Part shown: one piece after another, positions 1 through 8,234 of the stretch
How positions within the stretch are numbered: the first letter of the stretch is position 1
Layout of the letters: the number at the start of each line of letters is the position of its first letter
DNA from: CAWGGS01 sp963822095
Lineage (GTDB): Bacteria > Desulfobacterota > Desulfobulbia > Desulfobulbales > Desulfocapsaceae
Reading direction: 5' to 3'
DNA length: 64,000 nucleotides
Assembly: GCA_963822095.1 (NCBI GenBank)
Contig: CAWGGS010000007.1
Location: forward strand, 17,351-81,350
Position numbers and translations under genes: made by a program
The notes under the pieces: model-generated
What the model saw: the letters and a program-made list of their open reading frames with translations, nothing else
Database searches by the model: none
What the model was told of the DNA's origin: nothing

Positions 1-1
1 C

Positions 2-421
2 CTGACAGGGGTTTTTCTCACAATCAGGGCCTGTGTCGAGAGGATGGTAAACCACAATTGTAAGGGGCTTGTCTGTCTCGTCTCTTCCACCGGGTCTTTG
101 GGTACCGCCGGGCAAATCAACTATGCTTCCTCGAAGGCGGCAATGTCCGTCATGCCGAAAATTCTTACTGCGGAGTTCTTCAGGCGGGGTTTTGCGGACA
201 GGATCCGCTGTATGGCGGTGGCCCCGGGATATGTTGGTACATCAATGGTCAAGACAATGAACGAAAAGGTTCTGGATAAAATTCTCAAGCAGGTACCGAT
301 AAATCGCCTTGTCGATCCTGAGGAGGTCGTCAGTCTGGTGGCTGAACTCTACCGTAATGAAGCCATGGCCGGTGAGACTGTCTTTATCCACGGCGGGCTC
401 CGTCTCGGTTCCAAAGGGTAG
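2..421 (+). CDS. Short-chain dehydrogenase/reductase, C-terminal part (cut by window start)
   Basis: The reading frame is open from the first bases of the window and ends at a TAG at 419-421, so the N-terminal Rossmann half lies outside. What remains shows the SDR active-site region: a serine in LVSSTGS followed 12 residues later by YASSK, the YxxxK catalytic pair, then the usual VAPGYVGTSM segment and a C-terminal HGGLRLGSKG end. The family reduces or oxidises carbonyl/hydroxyl groups with NAD(P)H; FabG-like 3-oxoacyl reduction is the commonest role. An acyl-CoA ligase starts 43 bases downstream on the same strand, which suggests an acyl-CoA context, but substrate cannot be told. An internal ATG at 44 is not a plausible start because the fold would be lost. 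Confidence 0.85.
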   Translation: MTGVFLTIRACVERMVNHNCKGLVCLVSSTGSLGTAGQINYASSKAAMSVMPKILTAEFFRRGFADRIRCMAVAPGYVGTSMVKTMNEKVLDKILKQVPINRLVDPEEVVSLVAELYRNEAMAGETVFIHGGLRLGSKG

Positions 422-464
422 ATGATACCATGCATTATCATTTGTCAAAAAAAAGGAGAGAACA

Positions 465-2006
465 ATGAACATCGGAAGCCTTTTGCCCCACCAGGCTCGT
501 TATCGTCCTGACCATCCGGCCTTTGTTTGTGGCGATGAGCGATTCACCTACAAGATGTTTAACGCCTATGTTAACAAACTTGCAAATGCACTTCTTGACA
601 ATGGACTGGTCAAGGGAGATAAGTTCGCCACTATTCTGCCCAACTGCACACAGCTGATGGCGGCCTATTGGGCGGCGGCAAAGACTGGCATGGTCATTGT
701 TCCCAGCAGTACCATGCTCAACGAAAGCGGATTACTGACCTTGCTGAAGAATTCAGATACTGTTTTGGTGATCGCCGACGCATCTTTTGCTGGTGTGCTG
801 AAAACTATCAGCCGAGATTTGCCTGAAATTGCCGACAACCGATATATTCTTGTGGGCCTGGATGCGCAAGAACGGGGCTTTTGCAGCTACCAGGATTTTG
901 TCGGCCCTGCAAGCGAGGACAACCCGCCAGAGGTCTTCATCGACGATCATGATATATATAATATCATGTACTCCAGCGGAACCACGGGCAGCCCAAAAGG
1001 TATTATTCACACCCATTATGTGCGAGCCATGTATTGCACCATCTTTGCTTCCTCTTGGCGAATGACACCCGAGAGCGTGGTCATGCATGCCGGTGCCATA
1101 GTTTTTAACGGAGCCATGCTGGACCTGATGCCCTGGATGTTCCTAGGCGCCAAATATATTCTTCATAAGGCTTTTAACGCAGAAGCCGTTATTGCCGACA
1201 TCGAAAAAGAAAAGGTTACGCATATCGTAATGGTGCCGGCTCAGATCATCGCCATATTAAATAGCCCGGACTTTGACCCTGAAAAGCTTGCATCTCTGGA
1301 AATGATTCACAATGTGGGTGCACCTTTGCTGATGGAGTATAAACACCGCCTGAACGAGACCTTGCCTGGACGTTTCTATGAGTTGTATGGGCTCACGGAA
1401 GGGTTTATGACGGTGCTGGACAAACATGACGCTATGCGGAAAGTCGGCTCTGTCGGAGTACCCGCACCATTCATGGAATTGCGTATACTGAATACCGAGG
1501 GCAAGATATGTGCTCCACGGGAAATTGGTGAGATTTGTGGCAAGAGCCCAATGATGATGCCCGGCTACTATAAACAGCCCGATCTGACCCAAAAGGCCAT
1601 TGTGGATGGCTGGCTGCATACGGGGGACGCCGGGTATGTAGACGAGGATGGTTTCCTGTTTCTCGTTGATCGCATTAAAGATATGATTATTTCCGGGGGA
1701 GTAAATGTGTATCCCAAAGACATTGAAGAAGTGGTGATTCAGCATCCGGATGTCAGGGATGTGGCTGTAATCGGGGTGCCTGACAGGAAATGGGGAGAAG
1801 TTCCCATTGCGGCTGTTGTACTCGTTCCCGATGCGAAGGTAACACCCGAGCTTTTAATAGAATGGACCAATAACAGGGTCCATGCTAAATTTCAACGAAT
1901 ACACGATGTGGTCATTATGGAAACATTTCCATGCAATATTGCTGGCAAAATGCTCAAACGTAAAATGCGGGATCAGTACAAACCGGTACATCGCAAGAGC
2001 AAATAA
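465..2006 (+). CDS. AMP-dependent acyl-CoA synthetase/ligase
   Basis: A 513-residue adenylate-forming enzyme that would activate a carboxylic acid to its CoA thioester via an acyl-AMP. The P-loop-like motif YSSGTTGSPKG is at about residues 169-179, YELYGLTEG follows at about 305, the hinge motif DRIKDMIISGGVNVYPKDIE lies near 405, and the catalytic lysine of the C-terminal domain is in GKMLKRK at about 495. Length matches the medium/long-chain acyl-CoA or aromatic-CoA ligase group. A strong ribosome site (AAAGGAGAG) sits 7 bases before the ATG. It follows the dehydrogenase fragment by 43 bases, so the two are probably co-transcribed. Repeat copy A1 begins 2 bases after the stop codon. Substrate is not predictable from sequence. 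Confidence 0.92.
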   Translation: MNIGSLLPHQARYRPDHPAFVCGDERFTYKMFNAYVNKLANALLDNGLVKGDKFATILPNCTQLMAAYWAAAKTGMVIVPSSTMLNESGLLTLLKNSDTVLVIADASFAGVLKTISRDLPEIADNRYILVGLDAQERGFCSYQDFVGPASEDNPPEVFIDDHDIYNIMYSSGTTGSPKGIIHTHYVRAMYCTIFASSWRMTPESVVMHAGAIVFNGAMLDLMPWMFLGAKYILHKAFNAEAVIADIEKEKVTHIVMVPAQIIAILNSPDFDPEKLASLEMIHNVGAPLLMEYKHRLNETLPGRFYELYGLTEGFMTVLDKHDAMRKVGSVGVPAPFMELRILNTEGKICAPREIGEICGKSPMMMPGYYKQPDLTQKAIVDGWLHTGDAGYVDEDGFLFLVDRIKDMIISGGVNVYPKDIEEVVIQHPDVRDVAVIGVPDRKWGEVPIAAVVLVPDAKVTPELLIEWTNNRVHAKFQRIHDVVIMETFPCNIAGKMLKRKMRDQYKPVHRKSK

Positions 2007-2008
2007 TG

Positions 2009-2270
2009 GGTCATCCGAATGAAGCGTACTTTTGTAAATCTGCAAGGAACAATCCGGCAGAGTGCATCGCTTCCGGACGCTCCTCTGTGGCCTTATCGCC
2101 GGTACACCGCATCTGACGGAGGCCTTCCCTGGCCTGTCTGTCAGGTGCGGACGTCCTGTCCGCACCCCTTCGATCCTTGTGTGGGTCCCCATCGGGCCTC
2201 CGCGAGGCGTCCTCCAAAGACGCCCTCCGCCTCCCACGTTATAGATGAGTATTCTCAATCCGGAAGAACC
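2009..2270 (+). repeat. Dispersed repeat family A, copy A1
   Basis: About 262 bp matching A3 (37518-37781, opposite strand) nearly end to end and A2 (12632-12925, opposite strand) more loosely. Shared blocks include TCATCCGAATGAAGCGTACT at the left, GCATCGCTTCC, the hairpin at 2145-2165 (GTGCGGAC, loop GTCCT, GTCCGCAC), and a right end reading GTTATAGATGAG then TCCGGAAGAACC. Open frames across it are not shared between copies, so it is treated as non-coding. It starts directly after the acyl-CoA ligase stop codon. Confidence 0.85.
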
Positions 2271-2285
2271 CCAAAAATTGTTGCC

Positions 2286-2450
2286 CATGGGCAAACTGAC
2301 GGAATCGATCTCTTGCTCTCTGATTTGACCATGTCTATTATGAATGGACAGGATCTGGCGGCAAGAGTGTTTGAATGTTTGACCCATAATGGCTCTATTC
2401 CAGAAAGTCAAAGCACCTGGAATGTATGGAGGCTTTCAAGTAAAGGCTGA
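2286..2450 (+). pseudogene. Response-regulator receiver domain fragment
   Basis: Directly after repeat A1 the frame encodes GIDLLLSDLTMSIMNGQDLA, which matches the core of a CheY-like receiver domain: hydrophobic strand, phospho-acceptor Asp in LLLSD, then the M-x-x-MNGxxLA loop and helix seen in receivers at the end of hybrid sensor kinases. Only about 30 residues are recognisable; the upstream frame runs through the repeat and the following sequence (to a TGA at 2448-2450) does not resemble the rest of a receiver. I read it as debris of a lost two-component gene. Confidence 0.5.
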
Positions 2451-2477
2451 AATTTATACGCGTATACACCCAATAAA

Positions 2478-2509
2478 ACCAGATACAAATCCCGTGGATT
2501 GTATCTGGT
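2478..2509 (+). other. Hairpin in intergenic region
   Basis: An 11-bp perfect inverted repeat (ACCAGATACAA / TTGTATCTGGT) with a 10-base loop. There is no T-tract after it, so it is not called a terminator. Confidence 0.5.
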
Positions 2510-2690
2510 GTCAATAAGAGAAGGATTCCTGAGGTATGTAGACTTTCCCCCAAAAGACTTTCAGCCACTGAAAGAATACCAAGCAAGATGCTTTTGGTGG
2601 AACTCTCCCTGGTTCTTCTCACCGCTTTGTCCCAAGTAATCGACACGTCCTCCAGCATATAGTTTGTGACGTTGAAATCAGAGAAGGTGG

Positions 2691-2768
2691 GAAAATGCCC
2701 GGCTATACGAAAAAGGCCATGGGCATTTTCCGTTTATACACTGAAAGGTCAGTCATTCTGACCTTTTG
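2691..2768 (+). other. Two adjacent hairpins upstream of the YrhK-like gene
   Basis: The first has a perfect 10-bp stem (GAAAATGCCC at 2691-2700, GGGCATTTTC at 2721-2730) extended by GGC/GCC. The second has a 9-bp stem (AAAGGTCAG at 2744-2752, CTGACCTTT at 2758-2766) with a 5-base loop. They could be terminator-like structures or leader elements. An in-frame ATG at 2695 lies inside the first stem, which argues against it as a start codon. Confidence 0.5.
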
Positions 2769-2799
2769 GATAATGAAAATGTTTAACTGTAGGGTAAGA

Positions 2800-3063
2800 A
2801 TGACAAGTAACAAAAATCGAGAGTTCGGATTAGATTTTAGTCAAAACCATGTAATTGTCCAACGCAGATATGAAGCTGTCGGGGCTCTAAATGACCTTCT
2901 TATAGCAATTTGGTTTTTGATAGGAAGCTTCTTTTTTCTCTCAGATTCTTTAGTGGAGCGCGGAACATGGTTATTTATCGTTGGCAGTGCACAATTGTTG
3001 ATAAAGCCATCATTGAAACTGGCAAGCTTGATACACGTTAGCCACGTTTATCATTCGAAGTGA
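2800..3063 (+). CDS. YrhK-like small membrane protein
   Basis: The 87-residue product resembles the YrhK domain family, small proteins of unknown function. Visible are a conserved RRYEAVGALNDLL entry, a first membrane segment (IAIWFLIGSFFFLS), a short loop with the GTW signature, a second segment (LFIVGSAQLLIKP) and a basic tail. The frame is open back to 2695, but that part lies in hairpins and codes nothing family-like; the ATG at 2800 has a GTAGGG purine run before it and gives the normal family size. Neighbours give no functional clue. Confidence 0.7.
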   Translation: MTSNKNREFGLDFSQNHVIVQRRYEAVGALNDLLIAIWFLIGSFFFLSDSLVERGTWLFIVGSAQLLIKPSLKLASLIHVSHVYHSK

Positions 3064-3342
3064 AAGACTAAACCTGTCCCGCTTTCCAACACCGTCTTGT
3101 TCTTAGCAACAGGCACGGCCACCGTCGGCACCTACCGGGAGCGGATCAAGGGAAAAACTCGGCTGGCAAAACGCCTTTTAGCTGGTTCAGCAGATGGTCC
3201 GCTGGGTTGAACCAAAAAAGAGTCTCGCTGACGCATTCCAGCGGTTTTTTGGATGGATGCATGGGTTCGAAGGATTATTATTATCTAATTTTTTGGCCAA
3301 TGAGTTGTTGGAGATCTGGCGTTGAGTTGAAAAAACCTCTAT

Positions 3343-3421
3343 ATTAACCATCATGGCTGGACCAGACATGTACGTCACAACAAAAAAGAAAGCCCATCAC
3401 TGCGGCATGGCAAGGCTGCTG
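3343..3421 (+). repeat. Dispersed repeat family C, copy C1
   Basis: About 79 bp related to C2 (16191-16274) and, on the other strand, C3 (42777-42860). Shared blocks are CATGGCTGGACCAGA, GTCACAACAAA, GAAAGC and GGCATGGCAAGGC in the same order and spacing. It lies 40 bases before the YbaK-like gene. The remaining intergenic sequence from 3064 to 3342 shows no recognisable gene or site. Confidence 0.65.
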
Positions 3422-3460
3422 TTTTGAAGAGACTTTCTTAGAAAAATTTAAGGGAACAAA

Positions 3461-3922
3461 ATGTCATTAGAGGCAGTGATAGATTTTTTTTCCAAGTACA
3501 ATATGGACCATCGCATTATGGTTTTGGAAAGCTCAACGGCAACGGTCGAGGATGCTGCAAAAGTCCATGGTGTCGACCCTGACCAAATCGGTAAAACACT
3601 CTCCTTCAAATTGGATGACAAAGCTATCTTGATTGTTGTTGCCGGAAAATCAAAAATCGATAATCGGAAATACAAAAACTATTTTTCAAAAAAGGCGAAA
3701 ATGCTCAATCATGATGAAGCACTGGAACAAACAGGACATGCAGTGGGAGGAGTTTGTCCCTTTGGTTTAAAGGGACCCATTGATGTATATCTGGACGTAT
3801 CGTTAAAAAAGCATTCAGAAGTTATTCCCGCTGCCGGAGACCAATATTCGTCAATACGCATGACCATAGAAGAACTTGAAAAGTTTTCAAACTGCAAAGA
3901 TTGGGTTGATGTGTGTAAATAG
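3461..3922 (+). CDS. YbaK/EbsC-type aminoacyl-tRNA deacylase
   Basis: A 153-residue single-domain protein of the YbaK/EbsC/ProX family, enzymes that hydrolyse mischarged aminoacyl-tRNA such as Ala- or Cys-tRNA(Pro). Family features are the N-terminal helix and SSTATVEDAAKVHGVDPDQIGKT segment, the strand carrying a conserved lysine (KTLSFK), the VAGKSKIDNRKYKNYF block, and a GGVCPFGLKGPIDVYLD loop near residues 96-110 that lines the substrate pocket. AAGGGAA precedes the ATG. Subfamily (YbaK versus ProX) cannot be settled by eye. It stands as a single gene, with a MaoC-like gene 50 bases downstream. Confidence 0.85.
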   Translation: MSLEAVIDFFSKYNMDHRIMVLESSTATVEDAAKVHGVDPDQIGKTLSFKLDDKAILIVVAGKSKIDNRKYKNYFSKKAKMLNHDEALEQTGHAVGGVCPFGLKGPIDVYLDVSLKKHSEVIPAAGDQYSSIRMTIEELEKFSNCKDWVDVCK

Positions 3923-3972
3923 AATTCAGACTTTATTGGTCTGGCATCAACGCCGACTCCAGGAGATATGGT

Positions 3973-4392
3973 ATGAGAGCCTACCCCAGAGAACGCTTCT
4001 CTTCCGAAATAACCCTTTCGCCTGCGATTGTGGCTGATTTTGCAAAAGCTGCAGGTGATAGCAACCCCCTACACCATGATCCGGAATTTGCCGCCAACAC
4101 CCGTTTTGGAAAACCGACTGCCAGTGGACCCCACACAACAGCGTTATTACTTTCCTTGACGGCCTCTCATTTTTCAAAAAAAGGTGCTATGCTTGGCCTC
4201 GAGTTCTGGGTTCGTTTCCGTCGACCAATCTACGCGGACGAAACCATTGTACTTGAATGGATGGTCGTAAAGGTAACCCCAAACGAAAAATTGCGGGGTG
4301 AGATTGTTGAATTACGGGGACGAATCAAAGGTCAAGATGGCAGGACTTCACTTGGTGCTAAAGGCCGGGTTCTTGTTTCTGACCAGTTATAA
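3973..4392 (+). CDS. MaoC-like hot-dog dehydratase/hydratase
   Basis: A 139-residue hot-dog-fold protein. The hydratase motif is visible near residues 29-44 as AAGDSNPLHHDPEFAANTRF, where Asp and His form the catalytic dyad in (R)-specific enoyl-CoA hydratases, followed by GKPTASGPHTTALLLS. Such enzymes hydrate trans-2-enoyl-CoA or dehydrate beta-hydroxyacyl-CoA. AGGAGAT precedes the ATG. An acyl-CoA role fits the ligase upstream, but no operon partner is adjacent, so the substrate is unknown. Confidence 0.82.
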   Translation: MRAYPRERFSSEITLSPAIVADFAKAAGDSNPLHHDPEFAANTRFGKPTASGPHTTALLLSLTASHFSKKGAMLGLEFWVRFRRPIYADETIVLEWMVVKVTPNEKLRGEIVELRGRIKGQDGRTSLGAKGRVLVSDQL

Positions 4393-4540
4393 AGACTATT
4401 TTTTCCAACCATACCAGACAATTAAAACCTCCATCAGTGCAGTGCCAAATACCTGTCACATCCATGGGAAGGGAGTTCAGAACTTTGTCTCCCTCAACCT
4501 TACGTTGAACCGTGCGAGAAAAAAATGAAAAGGAAAATGT

Positions 4541-4753
4541 ATGGATCTTGATAAAATAATAGGCAATTTGTCTAAGGAAATAAACTCTGTATTAAAAGCA
4601 ATGGCCAAAACAAAGAACCTCAATGAAAAAGAAGTATACAGCCGGATCATAAAAAATTTGTGCGAATCACAGGGTGTGTTTTTACAACTGGCAAGTGAAA
4701 TGATGCCGGGTGATTATGATGATGAATTTGACGATGAAGACATCCCTTTTTGA
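4541..4753 (+). CDS. Small helical protein with SSB-like C-terminal tip
   Basis: A 70-residue protein that I do not recognise as a family. The first 55 residues are predicted mostly helical and mixed in charge, with no OB fold. The end is an acidic linker followed by DDEFDDEDIPF and the stop codon, which closely matches the C-terminal tip of bacterial single-stranded-DNA-binding protein (E. coli SSB ends DFDDDIPF). That tip is the docking peptide for RecQ, RecO, PriA, exonuclease I, ChiPhi of Pol III and others, and the free terminal Phe is essential there. A GAAAAGGAAAAT run precedes the ATG. The gene converges with an MFS gene whose stop codon is 6 bases away. A role as an SSB-tip mimic is inference only. 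Confidence 0.7.
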   Translation: MDLDKIIGNLSKEINSVLKAMAKTKNLNEKEVYSRIIKNLCESQGVFLQLASEMMPGDYDDEFDDEDIPF

Positions 4754-4759
4754 AAGTAT

Positions 4760-5926
4760 TCAGTCAGGAAATTTCAATCCCAGAAAACGGTTGGAGAGAA
4801 ACCAGCCGGCAAAGGTCAGAGAGGCCGCGCCACAGCCGAAAAAACCAACCACGCCCACAGGGTCCGACCAGTCAAGGGAAATAATCCACATGGAACAGGC
4901 CCCCGTAATAAAAAAGGAGAAAACCATTAGAGACGAGGCGCTGCCCACATCTTTTTCCACCTGTTCAAGGATCAAATTGTTGCAGGGAGGTCTCCCGAAC
5001 GAGAAAAAAAAGGTCAGAAGCCACATGGGAAGGGCCAACCGCCACGGAAATGGTATAAAACTGCTCATCATAGGCAGACTTGACAACAGCACGCCAAGAA
5101 AGCTTACCGTCAGCAAACTTGCCAGCCGAAAATGCTTCGCCAGTTTCGAAAACACCATCGGAGCCAGTAAAAAAGCAGAGGCATTTGCGCCGAAAAAATA
5201 TCCGTACTCCTGCTCGGTGTAGCCAAGACGGGTGATATAAATCTCGCTGGAAATGGCGATAAAGGCGAAAAAAGGAAAGCCTATACAGGCAAAAGAGATC
5301 ATTAGCGCAGTATAGCGAGGGTTTTTTAGAAGCCGAAAATAACCGAGAAATACACGCTTGAGTTCCTCCCGTTTTGCTACCTGAAGAGACTCGTCCATCA
5401 TGAGAACCCCGATAGAGGCGATAACCCCTAATCCTGTCTGCAGGACAAAGATCCACTGATACTCAAACCGGTCTATAATCCAACCACCCAAAACAGGAGC
5501 CATCATGGGTGCTGCTGCCACGATTATCCCCAACTGAATGAAAACCCTCTGACGGAGCCTGCCTTCGAACCGATCCCTGCAGATGGCAAAAGCAATGGAA
5601 GTCGCGGCAGCGGCTCCAGCACCCTGAAGCACCCTTGCCGCAATCAGGACCTCCACCCTGCCCGCCCAGGCGCAGAGCAGACTGGACGTTGTATAAAGCG
5701 CAAGCCCAGCCAGAAGGGGACGTCGACGACCATACCGGTCAGACAGCGGCCCGTAAATCAATAAAAAGCCGCAATAGGTAACAAAAAAGCCGATCAGGGT
5801 AAGATTGACCACCACCAGAGGTTGGTGCCATCGCGTGACCAGCAGCGGAATTGCTGCCAGGTACATATCGGTGGAAAGTGGGGGAAAAGCTGCCAGCAAA
5901 GCCAGCAGGGCTATTATTTTTTTCAT
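4760..5926 (-). CDS. MFS transporter, Bcr/CflA drug-resistance type
   Basis: A 388-residue inner-membrane protein with about 12 hydrophobic segments. The N-terminus (FPPLSTDMYLAAIP) is the D-M-Y-L signature of the Bcr/CflA subfamily, the loop between segments 2 and 3 has the MFS motif GPLSDRYGRRRPLL, and the segment-5 motif C region reads MMAPVLGGWI. These proteins export chloramphenicol, bicyclomycin or sulfonamides by proton antiport; the real substrate is unknown. AAGGGAAAA lies upstream of the ATG. It is divergent from the next MFS gene, with 212 bases between them that show no clear operator. Confidence 0.88.
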   Translation of the reverse strand: MKKIIALLALLAAFPPLSTDMYLAAIPLLVTRWHQPLVVVNLTLIGFFVTYCGFLLIYGPLSDRYGRRRPLLAGLALYTTSSLLCAWAGRVEVLIAARVLQGAGAAAATSIAFAICRDRFEGRLRQRVFIQLGIIVAAAPMMAPVLGGWIIDRFEYQWIFVLQTGLGVIASIGVLMMDESLQVAKREELKRVFLGYFRLLKNPRYTALMISFACIGFPFFAFIAISSEIYITRLGYTEQEYGYFFGANASAFLLAPMVFSKLAKHFRLASLLTVSFLGVLLSSLPMMSSFIPFPWRLALPMWLLTFFFSFGRPPCNNLILEQVEKDVGSASSLMVFSFFITGACSMWIISLDWSDPVGVVGFFGCGAASLTFAGWFLSNRFLGLKFPD

Positions 5927-6138
5927 GCTTGTAACTGTTTTCCCTTATCGAAAACGTTTATCTACCCTGGAGGCAGGCATCATCCAGGCATGGTTGTTTA
6001 CTTCCGCAATGCCAATTCTTTTCTTTCCTGCTTGCCGGCCTTGCCCCACTGCATTATGATGGCCACCTTTGTTCCTGATTCATCTCTGTTTCTATCAATC
6101 TTTCTTGCTGTACCTGCAGCTATACAATCACATCCATC

Positions 6139-7302
6139 ATGCTCGTCATTCAAAAAAAACCGATGTATTTCTACCTGCTTTTGCTCACTGTCTGCGCTGC
6201 TCTGGGACTACAGCTCTGGCGGACCCTTTTTGACAACTTTTCCGTCCATGTTCTCGGACTGGACGGTGACCATGTCGGCATCATCCAATCGATTCGTGAA
6301 ATTCCAGGTTTTCTCTCACTACTGGTTGTCTATGTCCTTCTGGTAATCCAGGAGCACCGCCTTTCTGCGCTCTCTGTACTGGTGCTCGGCATCGGTGTGG
6401 GGTGTACCGGTCTGTTCCCCAGTTTTGGCGGAATCATCTGCACCACCCTTCTGATGAGTTTTGGCTTCCATTATTTTGAGACAACCAACCAATCTCTGAC
6501 CCTGCAATACTTCGACAGGCAACAGGCACCTCTGGTCTTTGGAAAATTGCGTGGTATCGCTTCTGCAAGCAATATAGTAGTCAGTATCGTAATCTTTTGC
6601 CTTGCATCTTTTCTCAATTATACAGAAATTTATCTGATGTTCGGCGGGATGATTATTATCGTATCGCTCTGGGCCTTAACGAAAAATCCCACAAGCAGCG
6701 GCAACATCCCCCAGCACAAAAAAATGATTTTCAGGAAAAAGTACTGGCTGTATTATTGCCTCACTTTTATGGCTGGAGCCCGTCGCCAGATTTTCATAGC
6801 TTTTGCCGTCTTTCTCCTGGTGAAGAAATTCAATTACTCCGTACAGGAAATCGCCGTACTCTTTTTTATTAACAACAGCATAAATTACTATCTCTCCCCC
6901 TTCATAGGCAGATGCATCAACAGATTTGGTGAACAGAAAGTCCTTTCAATGGAATATGGCGCGCTCATTTTCATATTTGTTGCCTACGCCTTTGTAGACA
7001 GCAGACTGGTGGTTGCCTTGCTCTATATCGTCGATCATATCTTTTTCAACTGCGCCATTGCCATCCGCACCTTTTTCCAGAAAATCTCCGAACCGGCCGA
7101 TATTGCTCCGAGCATGGCTGTAGGTTTCACCATCAACCATATCGCGGCAGTGGTCCTGCCCGCAATCGGCGGTATGCTCTGGGCAATTGATTACAGAATT
7201 CCCTTTTTGGGCGGTGCGGTTTTGAGTCTGGTTTCATTAGTGCTTGTGCAGTGCATCCCCGGGGAAATTGCCCGACACCGCCTATTGGCCGAAAATAATT
7301 GA
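6139..7302 (+). CDS. MFS transporter
   Basis: A 387-residue membrane protein with 10-12 hydrophobic segments and typical MFS layout, including a basic central loop (ALTKNPTSS to KKMIFRKKYW) separating two six-helix halves. The first half lacks a strong G-x-x-x-D-R motif; the second half has GRCINRFGEQKVL, the equivalent loop. No close subfamily was recognised. The start could also be the ATG at 6163. It is divergent from a Bcr/CflA transporter and is followed by a convergent isomerase-like gene. Confidence 0.8.
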   Translation: MLVIQKKPMYFYLLLLTVCAALGLQLWRTLFDNFSVHVLGLDGDHVGIIQSIREIPGFLSLLVVYVLLVIQEHRLSALSVLVLGIGVGCTGLFPSFGGIICTTLLMSFGFHYFETTNQSLTLQYFDRQQAPLVFGKLRGIASASNIVVSIVIFCLASFLNYTEIYLMFGGMIIIVSLWALTKNPTSSGNIPQHKKMIFRKKYWLYYCLTFMAGARRQIFIAFAVFLLVKKFNYSVQEIAVLFFINNSINYYLSPFIGRCINRFGEQKVLSMEYGALIFIFVAYAFVDSRLVVALLYIVDHIFFNCAIAIRTFFQKISEPADIAPSMAVGFTINHIAAVVLPAIGGMLWAIDYRIPFLGGAVLSLVSLVLVQCIPGEIARHRLLAENN

Positions 7303-7370
7303 CCTGGAAATTTCATAAAAAAACACGAAGCAACGTACAATTAACTATTCAGCCAGTCCTTCCTGGGGCA

Positions 7371-8138
7371 CTACTGCCAAAGATCTAAAACCAGCTTCCG
7401 GCAAATCGCCAGATAGTTGTACTGCACCTCACTGTTATTACAGAATATTTCCAAGGTGATGGTAGCATCAAACCCCGTGCCTTTTAATAATTGCACAGCC
7501 TTTTCCCAGTTAACGGTTCCAACTCCCAAAGGTATATGGTCATCTGTCCTGGATCGGTTGTCGGAAAAATGAACATGCCTGATGTGTTCCCCCAGGTCTT
7601 TACAAAACACCTCGTAACTGTCGAAACCAAAATTTGTGTGTCCGAAATCCAGGTGCAGTTTTAAGCCCGGAACGGCTGTCAGAAGGTTTTTAAAGGTTGC
7701 GACACGGTCAAAGGGAGCCTTATAATTTTCAAATACCAGCGTAAGGCTATGGGAGGCTGCCATCTCAACAATGGGACTTAAGGCCTCGATGTTGAGCCTG
7801 AGCAAATCCCCTTTCATGCTCGGCGGGCAGAAATAACAGGGATGGATATTCATTATTCTTGCGTTCAAGGCGGAAAAAATCACGGCACATCTTTCCAACT
7901 CCTTAAAACAAGCATCCCGAACGTCTTGAAGAGGATAGGCATAGGGCAAGCAGGGGTCGGTATGTCCTATGACGGTGAGATTATGGGAATCAAGAATGTC
8001 TCGTAATCTGGGAATGTCAACAGTAGTGGCATGGGGACCTTCAATGGTTAAGTCCAGGAAATCAAATCCCGCCTTGCCACAATTCTCTGCCTCATCGTAT
8101 ATCGATTTAGAAGGATTGTTCATCAAACCGATTTTCAT
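7371..8138 (-). CDS. Sugar phosphate isomerase/epimerase-like TIM-barrel protein
   Basis: A 255-residue protein of the xylose isomerase-like AP-endonuclease-2 fold. The metal-binding pattern is visible: an early barrel strand (FDFLDLTIEGP), the histidine in IMNIHPCYF, the glutamate in LVFENYKAP, LHLDFGHTNFG with Asp-x-x-His, HVHFSDNRSRTDDH, and a C-terminal ITLEIF glutamate. Members are divalent-metal isomerases, epimerases or endonuclease IV-like proteins; the substrate is not predictable. AAGGAAT lies before the ATG. A small membrane protein gene lies 96 bases upstream on the same strand. Confidence 0.8.
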   Translation of the reverse strand: MKIGLMNNPSKSIYDEAENCGKAGFDFLDLTIEGPHATTVDIPRLRDILDSHNLTVIGHTDPCLPYAYPLQDVRDACFKELERCAVIFSALNARIMNIHPCYFCPPSMKGDLLRLNIEALSPIVEMAASHSLTLVFENYKAPFDRVATFKNLLTAVPGLKLHLDFGHTNFGFDSYEVFCKDLGEHIRHVHFSDNRSRTDDHIPLGVGTVNWEKAVQLLKGTGFDATITLEIFCNNSEVQYNYLAICRKLVLDLWQ

Positions 8139-8234
8139 ATTCTATTCCTTTTGGAAATGTATTTCATCATGGATAAAACGGCTTATATCATTACCATCAA
8201 TGTAATAAAAGACTCGATCCCAAACATCCCCCGG

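Noticed and set aside
2019..2285. Protein-coding reading of repeat A1
   Set aside because: The predicted peptide is not conserved in the other copies although the DNA is; only the receiver fragment after the repeat looks like protein.
3064..3342. Degraded gene before repeat C1
   Set aside because: A short open stretch on the plus strand around 3095-3210 looks faintly protein-like but has no start site and no recognisable family.
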